Part shown: one piece after another, positions 8,235 to 17,148 of the stretch | How the letters are laid out: every line of letters begins with the position of its first letter | Position numbering within the stretch: the stretch's first letter is position 1 | NCBI RefSeq assembly: GCF_016862955.1 | Contig: NZ_BONY01000067.1 | Span: forward strand, 1-50,452 | Source of the DNA: Rhizocola hellebori | GTDB lineage: Bacteria > Actinomycetota > Actinomycetes > Mycobacteriales > Micromonosporaceae | Direction: 5' to 3' | Length of the DNA: 50,452 nt | Notes under the pieces: generated by a model | The model's database searches: none | What the model was told of the DNA's origin: nothing | The model's input: only the letters and a program-made list of their open reading frames with translations | Translations under genes and position numbers: made by a program

Positions 8235-9424
8235 CGGGTGCGTAGGTGCAGAGCGACGCCGACGCCGATGACGCTTGCGGCTGCGGCGGCCAGTGCGCAG
8301 GTGACGATGCCGGTGATTCCGGGGCGCAGCACCAGGACCGCGGTGGTGAACCCGGCGGCGACCACCCACAGCGGGGCCGCCGGTGACTTGGCGCCGCCGG
8401 CGACCTGAGCGTTGGTGAGCACGAAAACGATGGCGTAGAGCGCCCCCAGCGCGGCAAAAGCGGGCGCGTACCCGGCCAGATGCACGTAGGCCTCGCCACC
8501 GGCGGCCCGCATTGCCAGCGGACCGAGCAGGGCGGTGCCCGCGACCAGCAGCGCTCCGAAAGCGGTCACTGCCAACACAGCCAGCTTGCGGCTGTTGCGC
8601 ACGTCGCGGGCGAAGTAGGGCAGCGCCATCACGGTGATCACGCCGGGCGCCCAGATCGCGCCCTTGGTCAGCACGTTGAGAACCGCGTACTCGGCCGAGT
8701 TGACGTCGGGCAGCAGGTACCGGGCGGCAATGAGATCGGCGTAGGACAGCACGAAAAGCGCAAGCGTGGCACTGCCCGCGGCCCAAACCTCGCGGCTCAG
8801 CATCGGCGGCGGCTCCGCCAGGTCGACAGGCGGCGGCAGCAACGGCCGGATGGCCGCGGTCGCGAGCACAGAGACGGCAGCGCCCAGGGCCACCATGCCC
8901 ACGAGGTCAAACCCGGCCAGCAACCCGGCGATGATGCCGCCGCAGCGCGTTATGCCCAGCAGCACCATGCCGAGTGCGAGCCGGGAGAAGCGCATGCTGC
9001 CCTGCAGCACCCCGAGCCAGCCCGAAGCGACGGTGACCGCGGCGACGGTGACCGCCGCGAACGGCACCACCTGCCAGGGCAGCCGCAACGTGTGGGAGAG
9101 CACGGGTGTCAGCAGCAGCAGTGGAATCACTGTCGCCGCGACCGCGAGCAGGATCAGCCGGTTGAGCCGGTGCACGGCCCCATGCTTGGCCCGGCCGACC
9201 GCCACCGCCATCTGCAAACCCAACGCGGGCACCGAGGCGATGGCCAGGATCGCCATCACCGTGGCGATCGCGCTGAGGTTGCCGGCGTCGAGCTTGCGGG
9301 CCCCAAAAAGCGGGACCAGGTAGGCGAGAAAATTCGCCACCACGGTCGCGGCGGCCACGGCAATGCCCGCGCGGCCCAGCTGGGCCGCGCGGTTGGGCAC
9401 CTTTTCGGCAACATTCGCAGTCAT
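8231..9424 (-). CDS. MOP-superfamily polysaccharide/lipid-linked sugar flippase-like membrane protein
   Basis: This 397-aa protein is almost entirely hydrophobic, with about 10-12 transmembrane helices. The N-terminal stretch (AGIAVAAATVVANFLAYLVP, then GARKLDAGNLSAIATVMAIL) has the repeated glycine and polar pattern of Wzx/MurJ-type flippases. It is convergent with the SDR-GT2 gene and their stops overlap by 4 bp. Family knowledge: these proteins move polyprenyl-linked sugars across the membrane. Its placement beside a GtrB-like enzyme and a GT-C transferase supports that role here. Polysaccharide-export members are usually somewhat longer (450-500 aa), so assignment within the superfamily is open. 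Confidence 0.72.
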   Translation of the reverse strand: MTANVAEKVPNRAAQLGRAGIAVAAATVVANFLAYLVPLFGARKLDAGNLSAIATVMAILAIASVPALGLQMAVAVGRAKHGAVHRLNRLILLAVAATVIPLLLLTPVLSHTLRLPWQVVPFAAVTVAAVTVASGWLGVLQGSMRFSRLALGMVLLGITRCGGIIAGLLAGFDLVGMVALGAAVSVLATAAIRPLLPPPVDLAEPPPMLSREVWAAGSATLALFVLSYADLIAARYLLPDVNSAEYAVLNVLTKGAIWAPGVITVMALPYFARDVRNSRKLAVLAVTAFGALLVAGTALLGPLAMRAAGGEAYVHLAGYAPAFAALGALYAIVFVLTNAQVAGGAKSPAAPLWVVAAGFTTAVLVLRPGITGIVTCALAAAAASVIGVGVALHLRTR

Positions 9425-9449
9425 GTGCCGGAAAGGCTAACACCCGGGT

Positions 9450-10286
9450 TTACGGCCGCTTGGGTATGAAGGGGTGGATCTCGTCGGCACCTTCCTGAAC
9501 CACTCCCCAATGCGCCTCCGGCACGGCGTTCCAAGCGCCGGGAAGGTCGCCGAGCGGCTCCGACACGATCAGCCGCGTCTCGTCGGAGATGCCCTGCAGC
9601 ATCGGGTTGTCCGGGTGCAACCTGCGCAAGTCCTCGACGTCGGTGCTGAAGAACAGCGACCGGCTGTTGTGCACGGAGGAGTATCTGACCGCCCAGAGCC
9701 TTTCGCCGTCGGAGGTGGCGATAGTCATCTGGAGCGGGTTCTCCACCCCGTGCCGGTGGCCCACGTCCTCGATGAAACCGGCCATCTGCTCGATGGCTAT
9801 GGGCGGATCGTCGCGCAGGCCGAAGGTGAGCGCGAGATAGAACATCGCTTCGGAGTCGGTCGATCCCTCGATGTCTGGAAACAGGTCGGGGTCGATGGCC
9901 AGCATGATGTCGCGCTTCACCTTGTGGTAGTCGGCGATCATGCCGTTGTGCATCCAGAGCCAGTTTTCGAAGCGGAACGGGTGACAGTTGCTCTCCTGCA
10001 CCGGGGTCCCGGTCGATGCCCTGATATGGGCCAGAAACAGCGGTGACCGCACACTTGCGGCCACCTCGCGAAGATTCCGGCTGCCCCACGCTGGGCCGAT
10101 GCCCTTGAGCGTGCCCGGGCGCTGGCCGTCGGCGGGCAGATACCAGCCCACGCCGTAGCCGTCGCCATTGGTGGTTTCCACGCCCAGCCGCGAATGCAAA
10201 CTCTGATCGATCAGCGAGTGCGTCGGCTTGTACAGCAATTCCTCAAGCAAAATCGGGGATCCTGAATACGCCATCCAGCGGCACAT
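9450..10286 (-). CDS. Class II glutamine amidotransferase (EgtC/YafJ-like)
   Basis: This 278-aa N-terminal-nucleophile amidohydrolase starts MCRWMAYSG, so Cys2 becomes the catalytic nucleophile after Met removal. ATG 10286 was chosen for that reason although the frame extends 41 codons further upstream. Further family signatures are GDGYGVGWYLP, FLAHIRAST, CHPFRFENWLWMHNGMI and STDSEAMFYL. The length matches the YafJ/EgtC-like family (about 260-290 aa). No egtB/egtD genes are adjacent, so a role in ergothioneine synthesis is not supported by context. The reaction partner is unknown. A terminator just upstream separates it from the hydrolase gene. Confidence 0.9.
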   Translation of the reverse strand: MCRWMAYSGSPILLEELLYKPTHSLIDQSLHSRLGVETTNGDGYGVGWYLPADGQRPGTLKGIGPAWGSRNLREVAASVRSPLFLAHIRASTGTPVQESNCHPFRFENWLWMHNGMIADYHKVKRDIMLAIDPDLFPDIEGSTDSEAMFYLALTFGLRDDPPIAIEQMAGFIEDVGHRHGVENPLQMTIATSDGERLWAVRYSSVHNSRSLFFSTDVEDLRRLHPDNPMLQGISDETRLIVSEPLGDLPGAWNAVPEAHWGVVQEGADEIHPFIPKRP

Positions 10287-10334
10287 GAGCTGAGCGTAAC
10301 CCCGTGCTCGATGCCCCGACCGGGCTTCGAGAAA

Positions 10335-10366
10335 ACGCGACCCGGCACATGGGTACCGGGTCGCGT
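10335..10366 (-). terminator. Rho-independent terminator after the alpha/beta hydrolase gene
   Basis: A perfect 11-bp inverted repeat (10335-10345 and 10356-10366) with a 10-nt loop is followed on the minus strand by TTTC. It sits 9 bp after the minus-strand stop at 10375 and before the glutamine amidotransferase gene. Confidence 0.8.
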
Positions 10367-10374
10367 CTCGCCAC

Positions 10375-11211
10375 TTAGTCGGTGGCCCGCACCGCCTGCA
10401 CGATGACATCGGTGACCACGTTCGGCCGGGTGATGAGCGAGAGATGGCCCGCCTTCACCTCGGTGATCGTGGAACCCGCCCGCTCAGCCATGCTCCGCTG
10501 GGCCGTCGGAGTGATGATCTGGTCCTGCGTGCCAAGCACATACCAGGACGGGATGCTCGCCCAGGCCGGAACGCCCGACGGCACGTTGCCCGCGCTGAAC
10601 GCGATCGGGCGCTGGGCCGCATACAGAGTCAGCGCCTTCTCACGCGGAACCCCGGTCGCGAACGACGTCAAGAAGAGGTTCTTCTTCAGGTAGAGGTCCA
10701 CATCTCCGGGAGGTGCGCCCGGATAGGGGACGAAGTCGAACAGGGTCGTCGGATCTCCGTTGAGCACGGAATCCGCGCCGGCCAGCGGGAAGACCGTCTC
10801 ACCCTCGGCCGGGGCGAACGCGTCCACGTAGACGAGTGCTTTGACGTTGGCGTTTCCGGTGGCCGCGTTGGTGATTACCGCGCCGCCGTAGGAGTGCCCG
10901 ACCAGCACGATGGGGCCGGTCAGGGTCGACAGGAAGTCGGCGATCGTCTCGGCGTCGGTGGTCAGGTTGCGCAGGTTGTTAGGTGGCACTCGTACCGGGT
11001 ACCCGGCCTTCTGAAGACGCTGGGTGACGGCATCCCAGGACGAGCCGTCGGCCCAGGCCCCGTGCACAAGCACGATCGTCGGCTTGGGTGAGCCGGGGTA
11101 GACGGCGGCCGCGTTTGCGGACGGCAGCAGCATGGGCAGCATGGCCGCGAGCACGGCCAGAATCGCCCAGCGGGCACGCCGTCTGGGTTGGGGGACAAGG
11201 GACTTCAGCAA
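10375..11211 (-). CDS. Secreted alpha/beta-fold hydrolase
   Basis: This 278-aa hydrolase has a signal peptide (basic QPRRRARWA, hydrophobic AVLAAMLPMLLPSANAAAV, an AxA-type cleavage site near residue 35). The fold is marked by IVLVHGAWADGSSW (oxyanion region), the nucleophile elbow VGHSYGG and a C-terminal catalytic His in EVKAGHLSLITRP. This is the small esterase type often annotated in actinomycetes as alpha/beta hydrolase with salicylate-esterase-like features. The gene is monocistronic with its own terminator. The substrate cannot be predicted. Confidence 0.9.
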   Translation of the reverse strand: MLKSLVPQPRRRARWAILAVLAAMLPMLLPSANAAAVYPGSPKPTIVLVHGAWADGSSWDAVTQRLQKAGYPVRVPPNNLRNLTTDAETIADFLSTLTGPIVLVGHSYGGAVITNAATGNANVKALVYVDAFAPAEGETVFPLAGADSVLNGDPTTLFDFVPYPGAPPGDVDLYLKKNLFLTSFATGVPREKALTLYAAQRPIAFSAGNVPSGVPAWASIPSWYVLGTQDQIITPTAQRSMAERAGSTITEVKAGHLSLITRPNVVTDVIVQAVRATD

Positions 11212-11288
11212 CTAGGCCTCCTCGGTTGCGGGGCTGCCCGCGTTCGGGCCATCCGAACGCTCTGTAGTCGAAAAATCGCAGCCCGTAG

Positions 11289-12194
11289 CTACAACGAGGA
11301 TGGCGGCGATACGGATCGATGCTCGCCGACTATCCAAATGGTCAGCGCTATCCCGCTGACGAAAATGACGGAAAATATGCCGAGCCCGTATAGCTGACCG
11401 GGAAACATCCCCACGTCCGGGAAATTGGCGGCCAGCTTCGCGCCGTAGCCCGCAAGCGCGGCAAGGACAACGACAGCCACCACCGCCGTAAACCGCCACC
11501 TTCGCCGCGCCGCCATCGTCACGACGCCGGCCACCAGGATTGCACCCACCGCAAGGCCGATCGCGTAGATGCTCAAGCCCGGCTGCGGATCCGAGGCGAG
11601 GCGCAGCGGCGGAACGTAATAGCAGCACCCTTCTCCGGAAGCCGGGGACCCTAGGCGGCGCCACTCGCCTTTCACGTTCCGGTAGAGCAAGCCGTCGCGC
11701 CCGTTGGCGACAAACACCACGTGGCCCGTCGCTGCCTGGTGCACCACCACATACTTCGACGCCAGATGTTCCGCCGGATCGCCCACGTCCGGGTAGCCCT
11801 CCAGGAGCACCTGGTAGTCCTCCCCGCTCACCTCCCATGCCACCTGGTAGGTCGCCCCACCGTCCTGGCTCGCCTCCACCCGCATCGCGGTCTTCGCCAC
11901 GCGATAACACGTCTGGCCCGCGCATCCGGTCGTGGACGCCGTGACGTCAAGGCCGGTGTCACCAGCTTCCCTGCCAAGCGCTTCGCCTGAGTCGTCAATC
12001 AGCCACTGCGCCTCTTGCCCGTGCTCCAGCACATAGATGACTACGGTGCCGGTGCGGGTGCCTTGAGTCACCGCCAGCACCTCGTGGACAGATTCCAGGC
12101 TCCTAACACGACTATTGCCGCTCACATGAGACAGCCCGACGCAGGTCCCCGCGAGCACCGCCAGCAACGCCGGCACGTGCCACCATTTGCGCAT
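11289..12194 (-). CDS. Membrane-anchored protein of unknown function
   Basis: I do not recognise this 301-aa protein. ATG 12194 was chosen because it directly precedes a signal or anchor segment (WWHVPALLAVLAGTCVGL). About 160 extracytoplasmic residues follow, with a Cys pair in TTGCAGQTCY and a later GCCYYV. Three C-terminal membrane helices (about residues 205-295) come last, and the protein ends near the membrane in a short Ser/Pro tail. The gene lies between a secreted hydrolase and, divergently, a small four-helix membrane protein. Extracytoplasmic sensing is possible, but no catalytic motif is visible. Confidence 0.7.
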   Translation of the reverse strand: MRKWWHVPALLAVLAGTCVGLSHVSGNSRVRSLESVHEVLAVTQGTRTGTVVIYVLEHGQEAQWLIDDSGEALGREAGDTGLDVTASTTGCAGQTCYRVAKTAMRVEASQDGGATYQVAWEVSGEDYQVLLEGYPDVGDPAEHLASKYVVVHQAATGHVVFVANGRDGLLYRNVKGEWRRLGSPASGEGCCYYVPPLRLASDPQPGLSIYAIGLAVGAILVAGVVTMAARRRWRFTAVVAVVVLAALAGYGAKLAANFPDVGMFPGQLYGLGIFSVIFVSGIALTIWIVGEHRSVSPPSSL

Positions 12195-12277
12195 TCGGCC
12201 ATGGTCGCAGCCGCCGATAACAACTAGAGTTCCGAGCCGACACGGTCGGGCCGCGACCGCACGCTGGAAGGGCAAGC

Positions 12278-12811
12278 ATGACGAGACAGCCACGACCGGC
12301 CGAGGTGACCGCAGCCGTCGTCCTGCTGGCAGCGGAGGCTGCCTTCCAGGTGGCCAATGCGATCGCCTCGGCTATCACCGCAGGCCCGGTCATCCGCGTC
12401 TACCAGCGCTACGCGATCGACGAGGTCGGCGCGCGCCACGCCTGGATCGTGGACAACAACTACACCGGGATCATCTGGCAGGCGGGCGTCCTCGCCGTTG
12501 CCTTCAGCGTTCTGGCGATATTCCTCCTGCGCGGTTCGAACATCGCCCGCGTCCTGACTTGGGTCCTGTGCATTCCGGTGCTTGGCCTCAACCTGCTGGG
12601 TTTCACCGGTGGCACATCGACGCCCTTGGGCAGCAACGGCAACCTTTCTTCACCCACCACCGAGCTTGCCCTTGCGGTGGCGCAGGAGGCTCCCGCCTGG
12701 GCCGCGCCCTATGCCGTCGCCGAGGGCGTCATCTCCATTGCCTTACTCATCTCGGTCATCATCCTGCTTTTGCGGCCGCCCGCCCGGAGATACACACTCG
12801 GGCTACGCTGA
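12278..12811 (+). CDS. Small four-helix integral membrane protein, unknown
   Basis: This 177-aa protein has four predicted transmembrane segments, roughly at residues 8-32, 63-83, 90-110 and 145-168. No enzyme motif was found. It starts at ATG 12278 after GGAAGGGC and ends 5 bp before the AIM24-family gene, so the two probably share a transcript. Small actinobacterial membrane proteins of this form are common and uncharacterised. Confidence 0.75.
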   Translation: MTRQPRPAEVTAAVVLLAAEAAFQVANAIASAITAGPVIRVYQRYAIDEVGARHAWIVDNNYTGIIWQAGVLAVAFSVLAIFLLRGSNIARVLTWVLCIPVLGLNLLGFTGGTSTPLGSNGNLSSPTTELALAVAQEAPAWAAPYAVAEGVISIALLISVIILLLRPPARRYTLGLR

Positions 12812-12816
12812 CAGGT

Positions 12817-13563
12817 ATGTCCGATATAGCAGTCTTGCCGGATAGCGGGGAAGCGGCCGGCTTTTCCTATCGCGTGGATTACCGGCCGGCTTACGCGGTC
12901 GCGAACATCGCCTTGGCGGATGGGCAATCGATCAAGACCGAGGCCGGCGCGATGGTGAGCATGAGCGCCAACCTTGAACTCGACTCGAAGATGGAGGGCG
13001 GGCTCTGGTCGGCGGTGAAGCGCAGTGTGGGTGGCCGCAGCGCGTTTGTGTCGACCTACACCGCGCGGGGTGGCGTTGGCGAGCTCATGCTGGCGCCGGG
13101 TTCGCCCGGCGACATTGTCGCGCTGCGGCTGACCGATGAGACCGTGAACATCGCGGCGTCGAGCTATCTGGCCAGCGATCCGACGCTGGAGGTGGACACC
13201 GACTGGGGTGGCGCGAAAGCCTTCTTCGCCAGTAAGAGCATGTTCGTGCTCCAGGTCAGGGGCAGCGGGGTTCAGTTCGTGACCGCTTTCGGCACGCTGC
13301 ATCCGAAGCAACTTGCCGCCGGCGAACGATACGTGGTGGACACAGGCCACCTGATCGCATGGCATGCCGACATGCAGTATTCGATCCGCAAGGTGACCAA
13401 GAGCCTGTTCAGATCGATGACGTCAGGCGAGGTTCTGGTCGCGGAGTTCACCGGGCCGGGCCGGCTGCTGCTGCAAACCCGAAACCTGAATGCCTTCGCC
13501 GATGCACTGATCCCCTTCTTGCCCGACAAGGGATCCGGGGTGTCCATCGGCGAAGACAACTGA
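12817..13563 (+). CDS. AIM24 family protein
   Basis: This 248-aa protein belongs to the AIM24/TIGR00266 family, a double beta-sandwich named after a yeast mitochondrial protein. Its bacterial role is unknown. Signatures are the AYAVANIALADGQSIKTEAGAMVSM start, Gly/Ser-rich KRSVGGRSAFVSTYTA, APGSPGDIVALRL and the C-terminal GEVLVAEFTGPGRLLLQTRN. ATG 12817 follows ACAGGT and begins the domain; a longer open frame upstream overlaps the preceding membrane gene and is rejected. It is convergent with the collagenase-like gene, with 8 bp between stops. Confidence 0.92.
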   Translation: MSDIAVLPDSGEAAGFSYRVDYRPAYAVANIALADGQSIKTEAGAMVSMSANLELDSKMEGGLWSAVKRSVGGRSAFVSTYTARGGVGELMLAPGSPGDIVALRLTDETVNIAASSYLASDPTLEVDTDWGGAKAFFASKSMFVLQVRGSGVQFVTAFGTLHPKQLAAGERYVVDTGHLIAWHADMQYSIRKVTKSLFRSMTSGEVLVAEFTGPGRLLLQTRNLNAFADALIPFLPDKGSGVSIGEDN

Positions 13564-13571
13564 TCTGCGTA

Positions 13572-16031
13572 TCAGTATTCAGTCTTGACGGTTACCGCGC
13601 TGCAAGCGCTGACCCCATAAAGGCTTATATAGTGGTACCCGCTTCGCGGACTCGCGATCGTCAAGACCTCGCTGTTGCCCGCGTTGGTGGAGCGGCTCGT
13701 GTAGCTGGTGGTGGTCGCCCACGAGCTCGCGTTGTAGTAGAGGTCGCAGTTTCCGCTGCCGCCGCTGACCGTGATACGCAGCTGGGTCGTGCCTGCGGGG
13801 ATCAGGATGTAAAGGTAGTCGAGCTGGCCGGTTGCCGCAGAACGGTTGCTGCGCTGGCAGTTCCTGTCCAACGCGCGGATGTCGGCGCCGGTGCACTCCG
13901 GCAGCGTGGTCCCGCCGCCGGAAACGGTGACTGATTGGGTCGTGCTGGCGCTTACCCCGCGATTGTCCGTGACCGTGAGCCTGACGCTGTAAGTTCCTGC
14001 CGTGGCATAGGTTTTCGGCGGGTTGGTGGCGGTCGAGGTGGTGCCGTCGCCGAAGGTCCAGGACCGGGAGGCGATCGTGCCGTCCGGGTCGGTCGAGCGG
14101 TCGGTGAACGAGGCCGTCAAACCGCTTGTGGTGAAGGTAAAACTCGCGCTCGGCGGTTGGTTGGTGGTGCCGCCTCCGCAATTACCGGCCGCGCATTGGC
14201 TGAGCCAGTTGTACCAGTCGGTGTCGTAACGGCTGCCGATGGTGCTCGTGAGATAGGTGCGGGCGGCGTTGTAGTTGCCCGAGCGGTAGTAGCCCAGCAC
14301 CGTGGTCATGTCGGAGCGATGCGACTGCATCATGTAGCGCACCGCCAGGTAACCCCAGCGGTAGATCCGGGTCGTGTCGTGACTGTAGGTCGTGCTGAAC
14401 AAAGTGCTAAGCGCATAGGTGCGCTTTCCCGCTTCGGTTATCGCTGCGCTGTAGGTCAGGTTCCGATACGAGTAGGAGACGTATTCGGCGAACCCTTCGA
14501 TCCACCAGATGGTAGGAGTGGTGATGTTCGCGTCGAAGTCGCCATACATGTCGAACCGGCCGTCGAGATAATGCGTGTACTCATGGTTCAGGTTCCAGAT
14601 CTCGAAGGTGGGCCGCAGCCACTCCGCCTCGTAGGCGATGAACCGCGCTTGGCTGTTCACGTCGGCCGGATTGCCTTCCAGATACATGCCGCCGTTGTTG
14701 GTGTCGATGCCGAATATCGCCCCGGCATAGGTTTGATAGTCGGTGCTGGAGTTGAAGACCACGACTTCGAGATCGGTGTTGAAATCGTTAGCCACCGGCC
14801 CTGGATCGGCGACCACACCGTGGAAGTAGGAGTCCTGGCTGAGCATGCTGCTGCACGCCCACGACAGCTCCGACGCGGTCATCTGCTGCGCCCGGATCCG
14901 CAACGTCGAGGCGCAGGTGTGATTGATCGGCAGCACCTCGGCGGCCAGACGGGCTTGCAGGTCGCAGGTGCCGTAATACGCGCAGTTGGCCTTGTCGTAG
15001 GAGTCGGTCATCTCGGCGACGCCCACCCACAGCGGCGCTGTCGCACCTTGAATCGACGACAGGTTCAGCAGCCCTCGCACCAGCGGCCTCACTGTGGCCT
15101 GCATCGCCGCGTGCTGCAGGAACCGGCCCAGCTCTCTCCCGGCGTTGGACACCAGGTAGCTCTGCTCGCCGGACAGCATGCTCAGATGCCCGGAAGCGAA
15201 CGCGTACAACGTGTCCAGCACACTGCGATCGGCCTGCACCGCGGTGACGAACGCCGGCACCTGGTGGCCGCGGAACAGCACGGTGTAGACGTTGTTCACG
15301 GCATTGAGCATCCACCACGACGCGTCGTATGAGCCGTTGTAGCCGTTGAGCATTCGCTTCACAACAGACAGATAACGGGCGTTCTGTTCCGCGCTGTCAA
15401 TGAGCGTGATGGCTTCCGAAAGCGTCTCGCCGTTGGCGTCGCTGACGTCAAACGCATGCTGGCTGGCAAAGAAGCTGTCCAACCCGGAGCGGATGGCCGT
15501 CTCCAGCGTCGGCCCGTAGTTCCCGACCGTGGCTGCGTTGTACCAATGCACGTAGTAGCCGGCGCGCAGATACAAGACCAGCTGCGCGGTGCCGGTCGTG
15601 TTGTTTCCCGGGTAAGCGGATCCGTTGTCCCGCAACCCATAGGCCACACTCGCCATCTGTGCCTCACGGAAAGCGTTGTAGGCATCCGATCCGGTCAGAC
15701 TGAACAGCGTGTTGACACACTCAGTCGTGGAAGCCTTGATCTGAGCGACCAGCGCCGATCCTGTGCGGCTGGTGAAGTCACTGACGGCACAGGCCGCCAG
15801 CTGCGGAGTGGCCACCGCCTGATCGTCGTAACTGCGCCGCAACTGATCCTTTGTGGATGGCAGCGGCGCGCGATCCTCCATCGCCACCGCCTTCCGGCTG
15901 CCGTGATCGCTCCGCGCCGCGGGCGGCTTCGGCTTCACGTCGACGGCCGCCGCGGGCGTGGACGCGATCGCACCGAAAGCGGCGGCCATCGTCAGTACCA
16001 GCAAAATAATTGGTCTTAAGCTCTTGGGCAT
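13572..16031 (-). CDS. Secreted M9-type collagenase-like metalloprotease with PKD and PPC domains
   Basis: This is an 819-aa secreted zinc protease. Order of parts: signal peptide (residues 1 to about 30), an activator-like N-terminal region, and a peptidase domain with the zinc motif HEYTH (His483, Glu484, His487) and the downstream acidic segment WWIEGFAEYVSYSY. A PKD domain (about 635-715, SRSWTFGDGTTSTATNPP) and a C-terminal PPC beta-sandwich (about 720-819, LYILIPAGTTQLRITVSGG) follow. This matches Clostridium/Vibrio-type collagenases of family M9. It starts divergently from a LysR regulator 87 bp away, which may control it. Activity on collagen specifically is inferred from family. Confidence 0.93.
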   Translation of the reverse strand: MPKSLRPIILLVLTMAAAFGAIASTPAAAVDVKPKPPAARSDHGSRKAVAMEDRAPLPSTKDQLRRSYDDQAVATPQLAACAVSDFTSRTGSALVAQIKASTTECVNTLFSLTGSDAYNAFREAQMASVAYGLRDNGSAYPGNNTTGTAQLVLYLRAGYYVHWYNAATVGNYGPTLETAIRSGLDSFFASQHAFDVSDANGETLSEAITLIDSAEQNARYLSVVKRMLNGYNGSYDASWWMLNAVNNVYTVLFRGHQVPAFVTAVQADRSVLDTLYAFASGHLSMLSGEQSYLVSNAGRELGRFLQHAAMQATVRPLVRGLLNLSSIQGATAPLWVGVAEMTDSYDKANCAYYGTCDLQARLAAEVLPINHTCASTLRIRAQQMTASELSWACSSMLSQDSYFHGVVADPGPVANDFNTDLEVVVFNSSTDYQTYAGAIFGIDTNNGGMYLEGNPADVNSQARFIAYEAEWLRPTFEIWNLNHEYTHYLDGRFDMYGDFDANITTPTIWWIEGFAEYVSYSYRNLTYSAAITEAGKRTYALSTLFSTTYSHDTTRIYRWGYLAVRYMMQSHRSDMTTVLGYYRSGNYNAARTYLTSTIGSRYDTDWYNWLSQCAAGNCGGGTTNQPPSASFTFTTSGLTASFTDRSTDPDGTIASRSWTFGDGTTSTATNPPKTYATAGTYSVRLTVTDNRGVSASTTQSVTVSGGGTTLPECTGADIRALDRNCQRSNRSAATGQLDYLYILIPAGTTQLRITVSGGSGNCDLYYNASSWATTTSYTSRSTNAGNSEVLTIASPRSGYHYISLYGVSACSAVTVKTEY

Positions 16032-16118
16032 GTAGACCTCCGAGGGGGATAGGGCTTTGGCGAAACCCTCACATGCTGGGCCTGTTCATGGTCATATGAG
16101 TCGATATAACATTCCCCT
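16032..16118. promoter_or_regulatory. Divergent LysR/protease intergenic region
   Basis: This is the 87-bp space between the start codons of the metalloprotease (minus) and the LysR-type regulator (plus). It contains a dyad, TCAT-N6-ATGA at 16086-16099, and an imperfect AGGGcTTT/GAAACCCT dyad at about 16052-16070. LysR regulators typically bind such divergent regions and control both genes. No site has been proven here. Confidence 0.45.
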
Positions 16119-17087
16119 ATGGATCCAGAGATCCGTCACCTTCGGGCTATCTGCGCGATCGGCGATGCCGGCAGCCTTTCCCGTGCCGCCGGTCAGCTTG
16201 GCATCACTCAACCCGCTCTCACCACACTGCTGCAACGCATCGAGCGCGGCGTCGGCGGGCAACTCTTTGTGCGCGGGCGCTCCGGCGTGCGCCCCACCGC
16301 CCTCGGCGAACATGCCATCGCCCGTGCCCGCCTGGTCCTCAGCGAGCTCGACGGCTTCATCGGCGACCTTGCCCGCGGCGCCCGCTCCCCTTCCGCCGCA
16401 ATCAACATGGGCGTCGCCCACATGGAATGCGTCGGCACCATGCTTTCCCGGATGCAGCACGCCATGCCCGGCGTAGTCATGAACCTTCTCGTCGAGCCTT
16501 CGGCGGTCACCCTCACCCAATCGCTTGCGCACCACCGCCTCGACATCGCCTTGGTCGGCATGATGGACGACTATCCTGTCCCGCTCGCCGCCACTTTGGC
16601 TCAGCGCACTTTCATTCCGCGCCTGCCGGTCTTCGTTGCCATGGCCGACACCCATCCCCTTGCCGCGCAACCTTCAGTGGCCCTGGCGGATCTCGCCCAC
16701 GAACACTGGATCTGCCCACCCGGCCCCGACGACGGCTCTCTCGCTTCTCTTCGCGATGCCTGCCGCCACGCGGGTTTCGAGCCTTCGATCCGTTACCAGG
16801 CCCCAAGCGGCGGCGGCCGCGCCCTCATCACCTCCGGCCAAGCCATCCAGCTCGTCGAGCCCACCTCCAAACCCGTTGGCGGCCTTGCCACCCGGCCCTT
16901 GACCGGCGAGCCTCTGCGGATGCGGCTGATTCTGGCCTGGCAACGCGACCGCATCACCGCTTCGGAAGCCACCGACATCTACTCCGCGATCGCGCAGGCC
17001 TATTCCGAACACGCCGCCGCCAACCCGACCTACGCACCTTGGTGGGCCGCCCATCCCGAAGTCCACCCGTCGCCAACCGGCCGTTGA
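16119..17087 (+). CDS. LysR family transcriptional regulator
   Basis: This 322-aa regulator has an N-terminal winged helix-turn-helix (residues 4-62: IRHLRAICAIGDAGSLSRAAGQLGITQPALTTLLQ in parts). A periplasmic-binding-fold effector domain (about 90-300) follows. The ATG at 16119 directly gives the typical MDPEIRHLRA start. It is divergent from the secreted metalloprotease, which is the most likely target. The inducer is unknown. The length is slightly above the usual 300 aa because of a Pro/His-containing C-terminal tail. Confidence 0.93.
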   Translation: MDPEIRHLRAICAIGDAGSLSRAAGQLGITQPALTTLLQRIERGVGGQLFVRGRSGVRPTALGEHAIARARLVLSELDGFIGDLARGARSPSAAINMGVAHMECVGTMLSRMQHAMPGVVMNLLVEPSAVTLTQSLAHHRLDIALVGMMDDYPVPLAATLAQRTFIPRLPVFVAMADTHPLAAQPSVALADLAHEHWICPPGPDDGSLASLRDACRHAGFEPSIRYQAPSGGGRALITSGQAIQLVEPTSKPVGGLATRPLTGEPLRMRLILAWQRDRITASEATDIYSAIAQAYSEHAAANPTYAPWWAAHPEVHPSPTGR

Positions 17088-17148
17088 CCCTCTACTCTCC
17101 TTTTTTTGGGTACCACACGGGCGCGCTCGAATTGCTACGCTCCCCGCC

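Noticed and set aside
7203-8786. 527-aa minus-strand frame over the GT2 domain and flippase
   Set aside because: Shadow frame with Arg/His-rich composition; both strands already have clear genes.
9450-10286. Ergothioneine gene egtC
   Set aside because: The fold fits, but egtA, egtB, egtD and egtE are absent nearby, so a specific role is not justified.
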